Assembly: GCF_030160835.1 (NCBI RefSeq)
Contig: NZ_BSPC01000069.1
Coordinates: 310,001-374,000, forward strand
Length of the DNA: 64,000 bases
Source of the DNA: Labrys miyagiensis
GTDB lineage: Bacteria; Pseudomonadota; Alphaproteobacteria; Rhizobiales; Labraceae
Direction of reading: 5' to 3'
Shown here: piece by piece, positions 63,727-64,000 of the stretch
Layout of the letters: each line of letters starts with the position of its first letter
How positions within the stretch are numbered: the stretch's first letter is position 1
The notes under the pieces: model-generated
Database searches by the model: none
Told to the model about the DNA's origin: nothing
Seen by the model: the letters and a program-made list of their open reading frames with translations, nothing else
Program-made: the position numbers and the translations under genes

Positions 63727-63755
63727 ACACGTGTAAATAGCATAATAACACGTGT
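63727..63755. promoter_or_regulatory. Two LacI-type operators before the CUT1 operon
   Basis: ACACGTGT at 63727-63734 and again at 63748-63755, each extended by A/T, centred 21 bases apart (two helical turns). They lie about 42-70 bases before the permease start, in the region shared with the divergent LacI gene. Confidence 0.75.
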
Positions 63756-63796
63756 CACTACAATTGAATCGATAAATCGAATCATCCTGGGGAGGG

Positions 63797-64000
63797 ATGC
63801 CTTTGGTGTCGATCAACGAGTCCAGGTCCGTGCCTGCGCGTGCCGAGGCTGCGCTTGCCGAGACGGCGCGCCCTGAGGGCTGGAGTGCGAGCGGCCGGTG
63901 GTGGCGCGAGAACCTCACCGGCTGGCTGTTCATCCTGCCGGCCCTGATCGGCTTCATCGTCTTCTATTTCCTGCCGACCATCCGGGCGATCGAGATCAGC
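63797..64000 (+). CDS. CUT1 sugar ABC transporter permease, N-terminal fragment
   Basis: The window ends after 68 codons. The visible part has a 35-residue hydrophilic N-terminus, then WWRENLTGWLFILPALIGFIVFYFLPTIRAI, the characteristic start of MalF/UgpA-type permeases. The ATG at 63797 follows GGGGAGGG. It opens a divergent operon probably repressed by the LacI protein. The binding protein is not upstream, so it must lie further downstream. Confidence 0.85.
   Translation, partial: MPLVSINESRSVPARAEAALAETARPEGWSASGRWWRENLTGWLFILPALIGFIVFYFLPTIRAIEIS

Overview
The window is 64 kb of high-GC chromosomal DNA from an alphaproteobacterium, most likely of the order Hyphomicrobiales (Rhizobiales). 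I base this on the hisB-DUF2628-hisH-hisA-hisF-hisE-coaA cluster, the ubiE-mutM-enoyl-CoA hydratase-rpsT-dnaA block, FrcABC-like sugar transporters with single-domain ATPases, and a dense cluster of GANTC (CcrM) sites before dnaA. I cannot name a genus from the sequence alone.

Layout. 1-2.5 kb: an MFS exporter cut by the window edge and a secreted serpin. 2.8-7.6 kb: the histidine cluster ending in coaA. 7.8-10 kb: a PAP2 phosphatase and argG. 10.3-13.1 kb: a CUT2-type sugar ABC operon. 13.2-14.3 kb: a toxin-antitoxin locus with a frameshifted toxin. 14.3-20.6 kb: HAD phosphatase, SDR, TPR protein, cupin/oxidoreductase pair and a divergent LysR regulator. 20.6-24.1 kb: an aldehyde dehydrogenase-DUF779 operon with its GAF/Fis regulator. 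24.5-30.3 kb: a second CUT2 system whose two permeases are fused in one 776-residue protein, followed by a GntR/LacI hybrid regulator. 30.7-32.7 kb: a hydantoinase/oxoprolinase. 33-39 kb: a RhuM remnant, hemolysin III, lipoprotein, amidase and AEC carrier, separated by repeat-filled gaps. 39-41 kb: an XRE-SulP pair. 41.2-41.9 kb: a decayed RelE/HigB toxin with an intact antitoxin. 42-47.5 kb: an RND efflux operon led by an 82-residue small protein, with a divergent TetR gene and two matching operators. 47.5-50.7 kb: RES-Xre and HigBA toxin-antitoxin loci around an SDR. 50.7-57.7 kb: a CPA2 antiporter, ubiE, a DUF433-DUF5615 toxin-antitoxin pair, mutM, a 2'-5' ligase-like protein, enoyl-CoA hydratase and rpsT. 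57.7-60.7 kb: a 0.9 kb regulatory gap, a rhodanese and dnaA. 60.8-64 kb: xylulokinase, a LacI regulator and the start of a CUT1 sugar transporter.

Themes. (1) Housekeeping blocks alternate with sugar-uptake operons that each carry a plausible local regulator and palindromic operator. (2) Five toxin-antitoxin loci plus one RhuM fragment lie in the window. Two toxins are broken while their antitoxins are intact. (3) At least six families of dispersed palindromic repeats fill the intergenic gaps, including two gaps inside operons. The most abundant family has eight copies, two of which carry different palindromes inserted at nearly the same place. No rRNA, tRNA, CRISPR array or complete insertion sequence was recognised.
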